Assembly: GCF_011326735.1 (NCBI RefSeq)
Contig: NZ_JAANCN010000002.1
Location: forward strand, 124,001-188,000
DNA length: 64,000 nucleotides
Direction: 5' to 3'
DNA from: Phycicoccus endophyticus
Lineage (GTDB): Bacteria > Actinomycetota > Actinomycetes > Actinomycetales > Dermatophilaceae
How positions within the stretch are numbered: position 1 is the first letter of the stretch; the number at the start of each line of letters is the position of its first letter. Shown piece by piece: positions 44,756 through 52,482 of this stretch. The translations under genes and the position numbers were made by a program. The notes under the pieces were generated by a model, which worked only from the letters and a program-made list of their open reading frames with translations, searched no databases and was not told the origin of the DNA.

Positions 44756-45769
44756 TCAGGCCTCGGGCCCTGCGGCGGCCCGCGGCCGGGTCGACTCGCG
44801 CACGACGAGCCGCGGCTCGAGGACGTCGTGGGTCGGCGTGCGGCCGGGGTCGGCGATCAGCCCGTTGAGCCGGCGCATGGCCACCTCCGCCATGGCCCGC
44901 ATCGGCTGCTCGACCACCGTGAGCGCCGGGGTCGAGTAGCGGGCGAGGTCGGTGCCGTCGAACGACACGATGCCGAGCTCGTCGGGGACGGCGATGCCGC
45001 GGGCGTGCGTGAGCGCCACGACGCCCGCCGCCTGGACGTCGGAGGAGACGAACAGCGCGTCGACGTCCCCGAGGAGGGCCAGCGCGGCGCTCGTCCCACC
45101 CTCCCGGCTGAACGGCCCCCGCGACACGAGGCGCTCCTGGGCGACCAGCCCGGCCGCCTCCAGGCCCTCCTTCCAGCCCGCGACCCGGTCGGTGGCTCCC
45201 TGGGACTCCCCGGGCCCCGCGATGCACCCGATGCGCCGGTAGCCGCACTCGATGAGGTGCTCGACCGCGCGCCGGGCTCCGGAGCGCTCGTTGGAGATCA
45301 CCGTGGAGACACCGCTCGCCGCCTGCACCCGGTCCAGGGTGACCACCGGCATGCCGGCCGCCGCCACGAGGCTGAGCTCGTCCGGCGCCTGCGAGGACAT
45401 CATGAGCAGGCCGTCGACCCGACGGTCGACGAAGGCACGCAGGTACTTCGTCTCCCGGTCCCGCCCGGCCCCCGTCGTCCCGACGAGGAGGACGAGCCCG
45501 TCGTCGAAGGCCAGGTGCTCGACCTCGCGCTGCAGGTCTGCGTAGAACGGGTTGTCGTGGTCGGGCACGAGCAGCCCGACCGAGTGGGTGCGCTGCCCCC
45601 GCAGGGCCTGCGCGACGGGGTCGGGCCGGTAGTCGAGCTTGGCGATGGCGTCGAGCACGCGCTCGCGCGTCTTCGGGGCCACCGGCCGGGTGCCGTCGTG
45701 CAGGACGTAGCTGACGACCGCGGGAGACACCCCGGCCAGCCGCGCCACATCGGCTCGAGTCGCACCCAC
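44756..45769 (-). CDS. LacI-family transcriptional regulator 2 (system 3)
   Basis: A 337-residue repressor. The HTH is ATRADVARLAGVSPAVVSYVLHDGTRPVAPKTRERV with hinge YRPDPVAQALRGQRT. The sugar-binding domain contains LLVPDHDNPFYADLQREVEH, GCIAGPGES and ALFVSSDVQAAGVVALTH. I start at the GTG at 45769 just before the HTH, with GAGGAGG about 13 bases upstream; a TTG at 45832 would add 21 basic residues. It is the last gene in the minus-strand order binding protein, ADP-ribosylglycohydrolase, two permeases. It is the best candidate to bind the palindrome at 50434-50453. Confidence 0.92.
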   Translation of the reverse strand: MGATRADVARLAGVSPAVVSYVLHDGTRPVAPKTRERVLDAIAKLDYRPDPVAQALRGQRTHSVGLLVPDHDNPFYADLQREVEHLAFDDGLVLLVGTTGAGRDRETKYLRAFVDRRVDGLLMMSSQAPDELSLVAAAGMPVVTLDRVQAASGVSTVISNERSGARRAVEHLIECGYRRIGCIAGPGESQGATDRVAGWKEGLEAAGLVAQERLVSRGPFSREGGTSAALALLGDVDALFVSSDVQAAGVVALTHARGIAVPDELGIVSFDGTDLARYSTPALTVVEQPMRAMAEVAMRRLNGLIADPGRTPTHDVLEPRLVVRESTRPRAAAGPEA

Positions 45770-45847
45770 GGGATACCGGCTTCCTCCTCGGGCGGGACCG
45801 CCGCCTGCCAGCCGACTGCGTCGGCGGGGCAACTCTAGTTCACCGGG

Positions 45848-46665
45848 TCACCGGACGGACCCCTGCATCAGGGCACTGACGAACCGGCGCTGGAAGGCGA
45901 TGAACACGAGCAGCGAGGGGACGATCAGCTCGAGCGCACCGGCGTTGAGCAGCACGACGTCGGTCGCGTACTCGCCCTGGAAGGCCGCGATGCCCCCCGC
46001 CATCGTCCGCTGTGTCGGGTCGTCGACGAGCACGAGCGCGAGGAGGAACTGGTTCCAGGTCCAGAGGAAGAACAGGATCGACAGCGCGGAGATCGCGTTG
46101 ACCGACAGCGGGAGGTGCACCCGGCGGAACGCGCTCCACGGACCCGCGCCGTCGATGCTCGCCGCCTCGTGCAGCTCGGCGGGGATGCTGCTGAAGTGCG
46201 AGCGCATCCAGTAGATCCCGAAGGCCATGTTCAGCCCCACCAGCGGCAGGATCAGCGCCCAGCGGGTGCCGAGGAGCCCCCAGTCGCGCATCTGGTAGTA
46301 CAGCGGCGTGATGAGCGCCTCGCCCGGGAGGGTCAGCCCGAGGACGAAGACCGCGCCCACGATCTTGTGCCCTTCGGCCGGAGCATCGCCAGCCCGTAGC
46401 CCGCGAAGGTCGCCAGCGCGAGGCTGAGCGGCACGACCCCGAGCACGATGAGCACGCTCGAGATGAGCAGTGGCCAGAAGTGCGCAGCCTCCCAGGCGAG
46501 GACGAAGTTCTCCCAGTGCGGGTCCGTCGGCCACGAGATGCCCACGGGAACGGTCCCTTCGGGCTGCAGTGCCGAGGACAGCATGCTGAGCAGGGGGAAG
46601 ACCGTGACCAGGCACAGCACGACCAGGAGCACGGTGCGGGACGCGGCGTCGCGGCTAGCTCTCAT
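45848..46665 (-). pseudogene. Sugar ABC transporter permease, MalG type (system 3), frameshifted
   Basis: The gene is complete except for one missing base. From ATG 46665 the frame encodes the first two membrane segments through GYGLAMLRPKG. The family sequence then continues in another frame as HKIVGAVFVLGLTLPGEALITPLYYQ to a stop at 45848. A GGG run (plus-strand CCC at 46370-46372) lacks one base; restoring GGGG joins the frames exactly. The repaired product is about 272 residues, with the EAA loop LHEAASIDGAGPWSAFRRVHLP. This is either a recent inactivating mutation or a sequencing error at a homopolymer. If real, system 3 cannot transport. The ATG overlaps the preceding permease gene. Confidence 0.85.
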
Positions 46666-47584
46666 CGGTCCGTCCGATCCGTTGCAGAAGACCCACGATC
46701 AGGAGCACGAGCACGGTCAGGACGACAGCGAGCGCCGACCCCTGCCCGACCCGGTTCTCGATGAACACGAGCCGGTAGATCTCGACCGCGGGGACCATCG
46801 TCTGGTAGCCGGGCCCACCGCTCGTGCTCACGTAGACCAGGTCGAAGCTCGACAGCGCCGAGATGGTCGTGACCGTGAGGCAGATGGTGATCTCCGAGCG
46901 CAGCCCGGGGATCGTCACGTGCCGGAACTGCTGCCACCAGCCGGCGCCGTCGAGGGCGGTCGCCTCGTAGAGCGCCGGGTCGATGTTGCCGATGCCCGCG
47001 GACAGCAGGACGACGCAGAACCCCAGTGCCACCCAGGTGCCGATGATGCCCACCGCCGGCAGTGCGGTCGTGAAGTCCGCGAGCCACGGCCGGGCGAGGT
47101 CACCGAGCCCCAGGGCGCCCAGCACCTGGTTGATCGGCCCGGTCGTCGAGTACATCCACGTCCAGGCGATCCCCGAGGCCACGAGCGGCAGGACCTGGGG
47201 GATGAACAGCACCACCCGGGCCACGGTCGTGCCCGTCCTGCTGCGCATGTCGCGCAGGACGGCCGCGACGAACAGCGCGACGAGGATCGGCAGGAAGGAG
47301 AAGAAGACGATGAGGACGAAGGCGTGCACGATCGACAGCCGCAGCTCGTCGTCGGTGAGTACCCGCAGGTAGTTCGCCGCCCCGCTGAACGTCGCGACCC
47401 CGATCCCGTCCCAGTCGAAGAAGGAGTACCGGACCGTCTCCCACAGCGGGTAGAGGACGAAGGTGCCGTACGCGACCGCCGCCGGCAGGACCCACAGCAG
47501 CCCGCTCCACGCCCGCCGCCGCGGCCTGCGCGAGGCAGCCGCCGCGCGCGCGGCCCGGCGCGGGCTAGCGACCGGCGAGCTCAT
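46655..47584 (-). CDS. Sugar ABC transporter permease, MalF type (system 3)
   Basis: A 309-residue permease with a 25-residue Arg/Ala-rich cytoplasmic start and six membrane segments beginning SGLLWVLPAAVAYGTFVLYPLWETVRYSFFDWDG. The EAA loop reads LYEATALDGAGWWQQFRHVTIPGLRSEIT. Its start overlaps the end of the ADP-ribosylglycohydrolase gene by 20 bases, and its stop overlaps the next permease start, so the operon is tightly coupled. No ATPase gene accompanies it. Confidence 0.93.
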   Translation of the reverse strand: MSSPVASPRRAARAAAASRRPRRRAWSGLLWVLPAAVAYGTFVLYPLWETVRYSFFDWDGIGVATFSGAANYLRVLTDDELRLSIVHAFVLIVFFSFLPILVALFVAAVLRDMRSRTGTTVARVVLFIPQVLPLVASGIAWTWMYSTTGPINQVLGALGLGDLARPWLADFTTALPAVGIIGTWVALGFCVVLLSAGIGNIDPALYEATALDGAGWWQQFRHVTIPGLRSEITICLTVTTISALSSFDLVYVSTSGGPGYQTMVPAVEIYRLVFIENRVGQGSALAVVLTVLVLLIVGLLQRIGRTDES

Positions 47585-48914
47585 GGCCGAGCCGTACCGT
47601 CCGCTGCGCGAGGTCGGAGATGCGCGAGTGGTCGTAGCCGAAGAGCGCCGAGCGCGTGCGGTCCTCGAGCGGGTCGCTGAAGCGTTCCGGGATCGAGGCG
47701 CTCCCCCACAGCACGCCGGCGACCGACCCCACCGTGGCGCCGTTGGAGTCGGTGTCCCAGCCGCTCATCACCGCGGAGCCGGTCGCGGTCGCCCAGTCGC
47801 CGTCGGCCCACAGCAGGGCCAGGCTGACGACCGCGGCGTTGTTGACGGCGTGCACCCACGGCGTGAACGCGTACTCGGTGCGCACCCGCTCGAGGGCCTC
47901 CTCCCACGTCGCACCCGCGCGACGCAGGTCGAGGACGAGGCGCTGGGCCTCGGCGAAGCGGGAGCCGGGTGGCACCACCCCGAGGGCGGTGGTCAGGGCC
48001 TCGGACGCGTCCCGGGTGAGGAAGGACGTCGCGACGAGGGCCGCCACCCACATCTCGCCGTAGACCCCGTTGCGGACGTGGGAGAGGCGTGCGTCCTGGT
48101 AGGCGGCGCGGGCCGCGGCGCCCGGGTCGCCCGGGTGGACGTACCCGAAGACGTCCCCGCGGATCGCCGCGCCGATCCACTCCCGGTACGGGTTGCGGAA
48201 CCGCGCCGTCTCCGGCACGGGGAGCCCGCGGACGAGGTTGCGGTAGGCGGCACGCTCGGCGGTGTAGACCTTGGCGATCGGGAAGAGGTCGCGCCAGTAC
48301 TGCCCGACCAGGTCCGCGGTGAGCCCCGAGCCGTGCTCCTCGAGCATGTGCAGCGCGAGGATCGTGTAGTCGATGTCGTCGTCGCGGGCCGAGCCGTGGA
48401 CGTTGCCCCGGGTGGTCTCGGTCCAGTTGTCGAGCAGGCGGAACTCCTCGGGCATCGGGTCCATCACGGGGAGATAGTCCCGCAGCGGGTAGGCATCCAG
48501 GCGCTGGAGGTAGTCACGGATGCGCTCGACCGTCCAGAACGCGGCCTGCTCGACCGGCTTGCCGAGGTTGCACCCGGCGATCCGCCCGGTCCACGCGGCG
48601 GCCAGCCGCTCGGCGACGTGCGCCTCCTCGGGCCGCGCCACCGGCAGGCCCGGCTCCCACGAGGCCGTGATGCCCTCGAGGTCGTCGGGCTCTTCGTAGG
48701 ACCACGGGCCCCGCGGCAGCCGCGCCTCGTCGAGGGAGTCGAGCAGCGCCAGCTGGGCCTGCTCGTCCCGAGGGTCGATGGCGTTCGCCGCCCGGACCGG
48801 CTCCTCGACGTCGTACCCGGTCTCCTGCAGCTGGTGCAGCTCGTCGGCGAGCAGGTCCTTGGGGACGAAGGCGTCGAACCCACTGTGTGCGTACGCCTGG
48901 TCGAGCTCGGGCAC
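47565..48914 (-). CDS. ADP-ribosylglycohydrolase-family protein
   Basis: A 449-residue protein with the ADP-ribosylglycohydrolase (ARH/DraG) fold from about residue 105 onward. The metal-site motifs are visible: AAWTGRIAGCNLGKPVE, ARDDDIDYTILALHMLEE (consecutive Asp ligands), and GWDTDSNGATVGSVAGVLWG (D-x-D near the C-terminus). The first ~100 residues are a separate acidic helical region. Such enzymes hydrolyse the N- or O-glycosidic bond of ADP-ribose or ribosyl adducts. Its position between a binding protein and its permeases, with ribokinase and a nucleoside hydrolase nearby, suggests hydrolysis of an imported riboside rather than protein de-ADP-ribosylation. The GTG at 48914 follows GAGGAGG. 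Confidence 0.88.
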   Translation of the reverse strand: MPELDQAYAHSGFDAFVPKDLLADELHQLQETGYDVEEPVRAANAIDPRDEQAQLALLDSLDEARLPRGPWSYEEPDDLEGITASWEPGLPVARPEEAHVAERLAAAWTGRIAGCNLGKPVEQAAFWTVERIRDYLQRLDAYPLRDYLPVMDPMPEEFRLLDNWTETTRGNVHGSARDDDIDYTILALHMLEEHGSGLTADLVGQYWRDLFPIAKVYTAERAAYRNLVRGLPVPETARFRNPYREWIGAAIRGDVFGYVHPGDPGAAARAAYQDARLSHVRNGVYGEMWVAALVATSFLTRDASEALTTALGVVPPGSRFAEAQRLVLDLRRAGATWEEALERVRTEYAFTPWVHAVNNAAVVSLALLWADGDWATATGSAVMSGWDTDSNGATVGSVAGVLWGSASIPERFSDPLEDRTRSALFGYDHSRISDLAQRTVRLGHELAGR

Positions 48915-48991
48915 GGATGTTCCTCCTCTGGGGGCGGCGGCGGGCGACAGCCCCGCCCGGGCGCCGACCGGACGGGGCTGCGGTCGAGGGG

Positions 48992-50332
48992 TCAGGAGCC
49001 CACGACCGACTCGAAGTCGCTCTGCACCTTCTCGATGAACGCCTCGGGCGTGGTCTTGCCGGCGAAGAGCAGCTGGATCTGGGGCGTCAGGGTGCTCTGC
49101 AGCATCGAGGACGTCGCGTTGGCCATGAACTCGACCAGACCGTTCTCCTGGAGAACCTGGTCGAAGGACTCGACACAGCCTTCGAGGGCGCTGCCGGCCT
49201 TCGCGGAGACCGGGTTCGCGTCGTTCGGGCCGGCCGGGATGAGCCCGCCGATGTCGAGCGCCGCCTGGCGGGCGTCGTCGTCGGTCTGGACGAAGTTGAG
49301 GAACGAGACGGCCTCGTCCTTCGCGGTGGCCTTCGACGGGACCGCCAGCAGGGTGGCGGCCGACATCGAGTAGTGGACCCCGCCGGACTCCTTCGCCGGG
49401 AAGGGGAAGAAGCCGAACTCGCCGCTGTTGTTCTTGTCCAGCGCCGGTGCGTCCCAGTTCCCGTCGACGTAGAACAGGCCCTTGCCGCTCATGTACTGGT
49501 TCATCGACGTCGTCGAGTCCTGGCTGTTGACGTCGTCGGGGAAGTAGCCCTTGCCGACCCACTCGTCGAGCTTCTGGACCGCCTCCAGCACCTCCGGGGT
49601 GTCGATCGTCGTCCCCGGGGTGCCGAAGAACCAGCTGGAGAGGGCGTCCGGGTCGGAGGTGTAGATCATCATGAGGTTCTGCAGGGGGTAGGCCGTCCGG
49701 GCGTCCTTCCCGTCGCTCATGAACGGCAGGACGCCCTTGGCCTTCGCGGCCGCCAGAACGCTCTCGAGCTCCTCGAGGGTGTCCGGCGGGGTGGTCATCC
49801 CGACCTGCTCGGCGAGCTTCTTGTTGTAGAAGACCCCGGTGGTGCCGAAGCCCGGGCCCGCCCCGTAGAGGTGGCCGCTGCCGCGGACCCCTTCGTCGGT
49901 CGAGCTCGTCGTGCGGAACTGCGACTGCGACCACTCGCTCCAGCCGTAGGCCTCTGCGTAGGGGTCGAGGCTGGTGAGCAGCCCGTCCTTGACGAGGTTG
50001 CCGAAGGCGTTGAGGTAGAGCACGTCGGGCGGGTCGTTGGACGAGGCGATCCGGGCCTCGTTCGTCACGAGGCTGTTGAAGCCCTCCTCGCGAAGGTTCA
50101 CCGTCACGTCGGGGAACTTCTTCTCGTAGAGCTTGACGAGCTTGGCGTAGAGCCCGTTCCCGGTGGCGACCGTCATGTCGAACGAGAGCGAGCCGGTGGG
50201 CAGCGAGGTCGAGACCGGGCCGGTGGAGGTGGTGCCCGAGCTGTCCGAGCCCGGAGCGGAGCAGCCGACGACCCCGAGGGCACCGGAGGCGACGGCGAAA
50301 CCGAGGAAGCCGCGACGAGTAGTGGTGTTCAC
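48992..50332 (-). CDS. Sugar ABC transporter substrate-binding lipoprotein (system 3)
   Basis: A 446-residue family 1 solute-binding protein. The N-terminus combines a twin-arginine motif (TTRRGFLGF) with a lipobox (VVGC, Cys24), implying Tat export followed by lipidation. The mature protein has a Ser/Thr/Gly linker and then the periplasmic-binding fold. It shares no obvious blocks with the system 1 and 2 binders, so its ligand differs. It is the first gene of the minus-strand operon and lies downstream of a promoter overlapped by a perfect palindrome. Confidence 0.92.
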   Translation of the reverse strand: MNTTTRRGFLGFAVASGALGVVGCSAPGSDSSGTTSTGPVSTSLPTGSLSFDMTVATGNGLYAKLVKLYEKKFPDVTVNLREEGFNSLVTNEARIASSNDPPDVLYLNAFGNLVKDGLLTSLDPYAEAYGWSEWSQSQFRTTSSTDEGVRGSGHLYGAGPGFGTTGVFYNKKLAEQVGMTTPPDTLEELESVLAAAKAKGVLPFMSDGKDARTAYPLQNLMMIYTSDPDALSSWFFGTPGTTIDTPEVLEAVQKLDEWVGKGYFPDDVNSQDSTTSMNQYMSGKGLFYVDGNWDAPALDKNNSGEFGFFPFPAKESGGVHYSMSAATLLAVPSKATAKDEAVSFLNFVQTDDDARQAALDIGGLIPAGPNDANPVSAKAGSALEGCVESFDQVLQENGLVEFMANATSSMLQSTLTPQIQLLFAGKTTPEAFIEKVQSDFESVVGS

Positions 50333-50415
50333 AAGTACCTCTTCGTATTCGTGGAACGGGATCGAGCGACCTCCAGGGGCCTGAGCCGTCTGCGTCGCCG
50401 TGTGATCGTGGTCGG

Positions 50416-50453
50416 ACTGTATCGCTTCGAGTCAACACGTGTCAATACGTGTT
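50416..50453 (-). promoter_or_regulatory. Promoter and palindromic operator of system 3
   Basis: AACACGT (50434-50440) and ACGTGTT (50447-50453) form a perfect 7-bp dyad with six bases between. On the minus strand TTGACA (50445-50440) falls inside the dyad, and TACAGT (50421-50416) lies 18 bases downstream as a -10. A repressor on the dyad would block the -35. The site is about 100 bases before the binding-protein start and about 155 before ribokinase on the other strand. A LacI-type regulator is the likely binder. Confidence 0.65.
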
Positions 50454-50606
50454 TCTCCGGTGTAGCGCCTGTCACGAAGCCGTTTTGACCGACGTGTCCC
50501 ATGGCTGTGCAACTCGCGTTGACATCGAGGCACCAGGGTCGGTAGGACTGGTGACGAGCGGTCCTCGCCCGGAGGCCGCGCTCGTCGGCCGGCGGAAGGA
50601 GCGCGC

Positions 50607-51506
50607 ATGGACCACCCCTGCCGGCTCGCCGTCGTCGGGTCGGTCAACCACGACGTCAGCGTGCTCCTCGCGCGCCGTCCGGGCACGGGGGAGACCGTGT
50701 TCGGTCGCCGTGTCCTCACGGCGGTCGGAGGGAAGGGCGCCAACCAGGCGCGGGCCGCCGCGTGGGCGGGTGCGCGTCCGCTCCTGCTCGCGCGCGTGGG
50801 TGAGGACCACGGCCCGGCGATGGTCGAGGAGCTCGCCTCCTGTGGCGTCGAGACCGCCGGGGTCGCTCACGACCCGAGTGTGCCCAGCGGCACCGCGGTC
50901 ATCACGGTCACCGACGACGGCGAGAACGCCGTGATCGTCGTCCCGGGGGCGAACGCCGAGCTCACCCCGCAGGAGGTCCTCGAGGGGCTCCGGGGCCGGC
51001 TCGGGGCAGGCTCGGTCGTGCTCGCCCAGGCCGAGGTGCCGACCGACGCGATCGGTGCAGCAGCCCGTGCGGCGCGCGACTCCGGCGCCCGGTTCGTGCT
51101 CAACCTCGCGCCCGTCGTTCCGCTCGACCCGGAGGTGATCGCGCTCGCCGACCCGCTCGTGGTCAACCAGAGCGAGGCCGCCGCACTGCTCGGCGACGCG
51201 GACGACGGCGCGCCGCCCACCGACGCGGGCGCGCTCCTGGGGCGCGCTCGCAGCGTCGTGCTCACCCTCGGCGCCGGGGGTGCCGCCGTGGCGACCGCAC
51301 AGGAGGCGTGGACGGTCGCCAGCCCCCGTGTCCCCGTCGTCGACACGACCGGTGCCGGAGACGCCTTCACCGGAGTCCTGGCCGCCCGCCTGGCCGAGGG
51401 CTGCCCGTTGCGCCGGGCCGTCGACGACGCGACGCTCGCCGGCGCCGCGGCGGTCCAGGTCCGCGGGGCGGCGCTGCCCCCGCCCTCCGCGGAGACGCGC
51501 CGGTGA
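50607..51506 (+). CDS. rbsK: Ribokinase
   Basis: A 299-residue PfkB-family kinase with ribokinase features. The N-terminal VVGSVNHDVSV strand precedes the sugar loop TAVGGKGANQARAAAWAGA. The C-terminal PVVDTTGAGDAFTGVLAARLAEG places catalytic Asp252 in GAGD. It phosphorylates D-ribose to ribose 5-phosphate with ATP in the cytosol. The ATG at 50607 follows GGAAGGAG. Its TGA overlaps the GTG of the nucleoside hydrolase gene, so released ribose is probably passed directly to this kinase. It is transcribed divergently from the system 3 transporter operon. Confidence 0.9.
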   Translation: MDHPCRLAVVGSVNHDVSVLLARRPGTGETVFGRRVLTAVGGKGANQARAAAWAGARPLLLARVGEDHGPAMVEELASCGVETAGVAHDPSVPSGTAVITVTDDGENAVIVVPGANAELTPQEVLEGLRGRLGAGSVVLAQAEVPTDAIGAAARAARDSGARFVLNLAPVVPLDPEVIALADPLVVNQSEAAALLGDADDGAPPTDAGALLGRARSVVLTLGAGGAAVATAQEAWTVASPRVPVVDTTGAGDAFTGVLAARLAEGCPLRRAVDDATLAGAAAVQVRGAALPPPSAETRR

Positions 51507-52447
51507 CCGGACGCACGATCGTCCTCGACACCGACCTCGCGCTCGGCGCACCGGGGAGCGACGTCGACGACGGCTTTGCCCTCGCCCTCGCGCTCGCCGA
51601 CCCCACCCTCGACCTGCGGCTCGTGACGACCGTCGCCGGGAACACCGACGTCACGAGCGCCACGACCTTGAGCCTGCGGCTGCTCGAGATGGTCGGGCGT
51701 CCCGACATCCCCGTCGTCCGGGGTGCCGCCGGCCCGCTGCTCGACCCCGCCCGCGTCCGCCCTGCCGACCCGGCCGTCCTGGAGCACTTCGGCCGGGGCA
51801 CGCCGGCACCCGGGTACGCCCCGGCCGCGATCGCCGACCTCGTGCTGGCCCGTCCCGGTGAGGTGACCGTCGTCGCCATCGGGCCGCTGACCAACGTGGC
51901 CACCGCCCTCGTCCTCGACCCCCGCGTCGCGGGCGCGGTCCGGGAGATCGTCGTCATGGGCGGCTACTTCCTCGGGCAGATGGGGGACGCCGGCACCAGC
52001 GGGGAGTTCAACATCTGGTCCGACCCGGACGCCGCTCACGTGGTCCTCCACAGCGGGGCCCCACTGCGTTTCGTCGGGCTCGACGTCACCTACCGCGTGC
52101 ACCTGGACGAGGCTCGCTGCCGCGAGCTGGCGGCCCGCGACACCGCCTTCGCCCGGCTGGCCGGCGAGGCCGCGCTCGCCTGGGTCGAGGCGCTGCGGAC
52201 CCGGCACCCGGGGTCGGCCGTGCGCGGCCTGGTGCACCTGCACGACCCGCTCGCCGTCGCTGCCGTCACCCACCCCGAGCTGCTCACCTGGCACGACGCG
52301 GCCGTCGAGGTCGTCCGCGACGGCGTCGGTCGCGGGATCACCGTCGCGGACCTGCGGCGCCGCGAGGACCCACCGCCGGCCAACGCGCGCATCGCGCTCG
52401 AGGTCGACACCGACGCCTTCCTCGCCCTCCTCCTGGCCGCGCTCTGA
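51503..52447 (+). CDS. Inosine-uridine-preferring nucleoside hydrolase-family protein
   Basis: A 314-residue N-ribohydrolase that would split nucleosides or similar ribosides into ribose and base. The N-terminal calcium-binding motif reads LDTDLALGAPGSDVDDGFALALA, a longer version of the usual DTDPGxDDA. VVMGGYF and NIWSDPDAAHVVL are the conserved ribose-binding segments, and HLHDPLAVAAV supplies the C-terminal His/Asp. The GTG at 51503 is coupled to ribokinase (GTGA). With ribokinase and the ADP-ribosylglycohydrolase it outlines a riboside salvage route. The expanded metal loop might mean a different aglycone. Confidence 0.88.
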   Translation: MTGRTIVLDTDLALGAPGSDVDDGFALALALADPTLDLRLVTTVAGNTDVTSATTLSLRLLEMVGRPDIPVVRGAAGPLLDPARVRPADPAVLEHFGRGTPAPGYAPAAIADLVLARPGEVTVVAIGPLTNVATALVLDPRVAGAVREIVVMGGYFLGQMGDAGTSGEFNIWSDPDAAHVVLHSGAPLRFVGLDVTYRVHLDEARCRELAARDTAFARLAGEAALAWVEALRTRHPGSAVRGLVHLHDPLAVAAVTHPELLTWHDAAVEVVRDGVGRGITVADLRRREDPPPANARIALEVDTDAFLALLLAAL

Positions 52448-52482
52448 CGCTGCCTCGCACGAAAGGCCCGGCCCCCGTCCCC

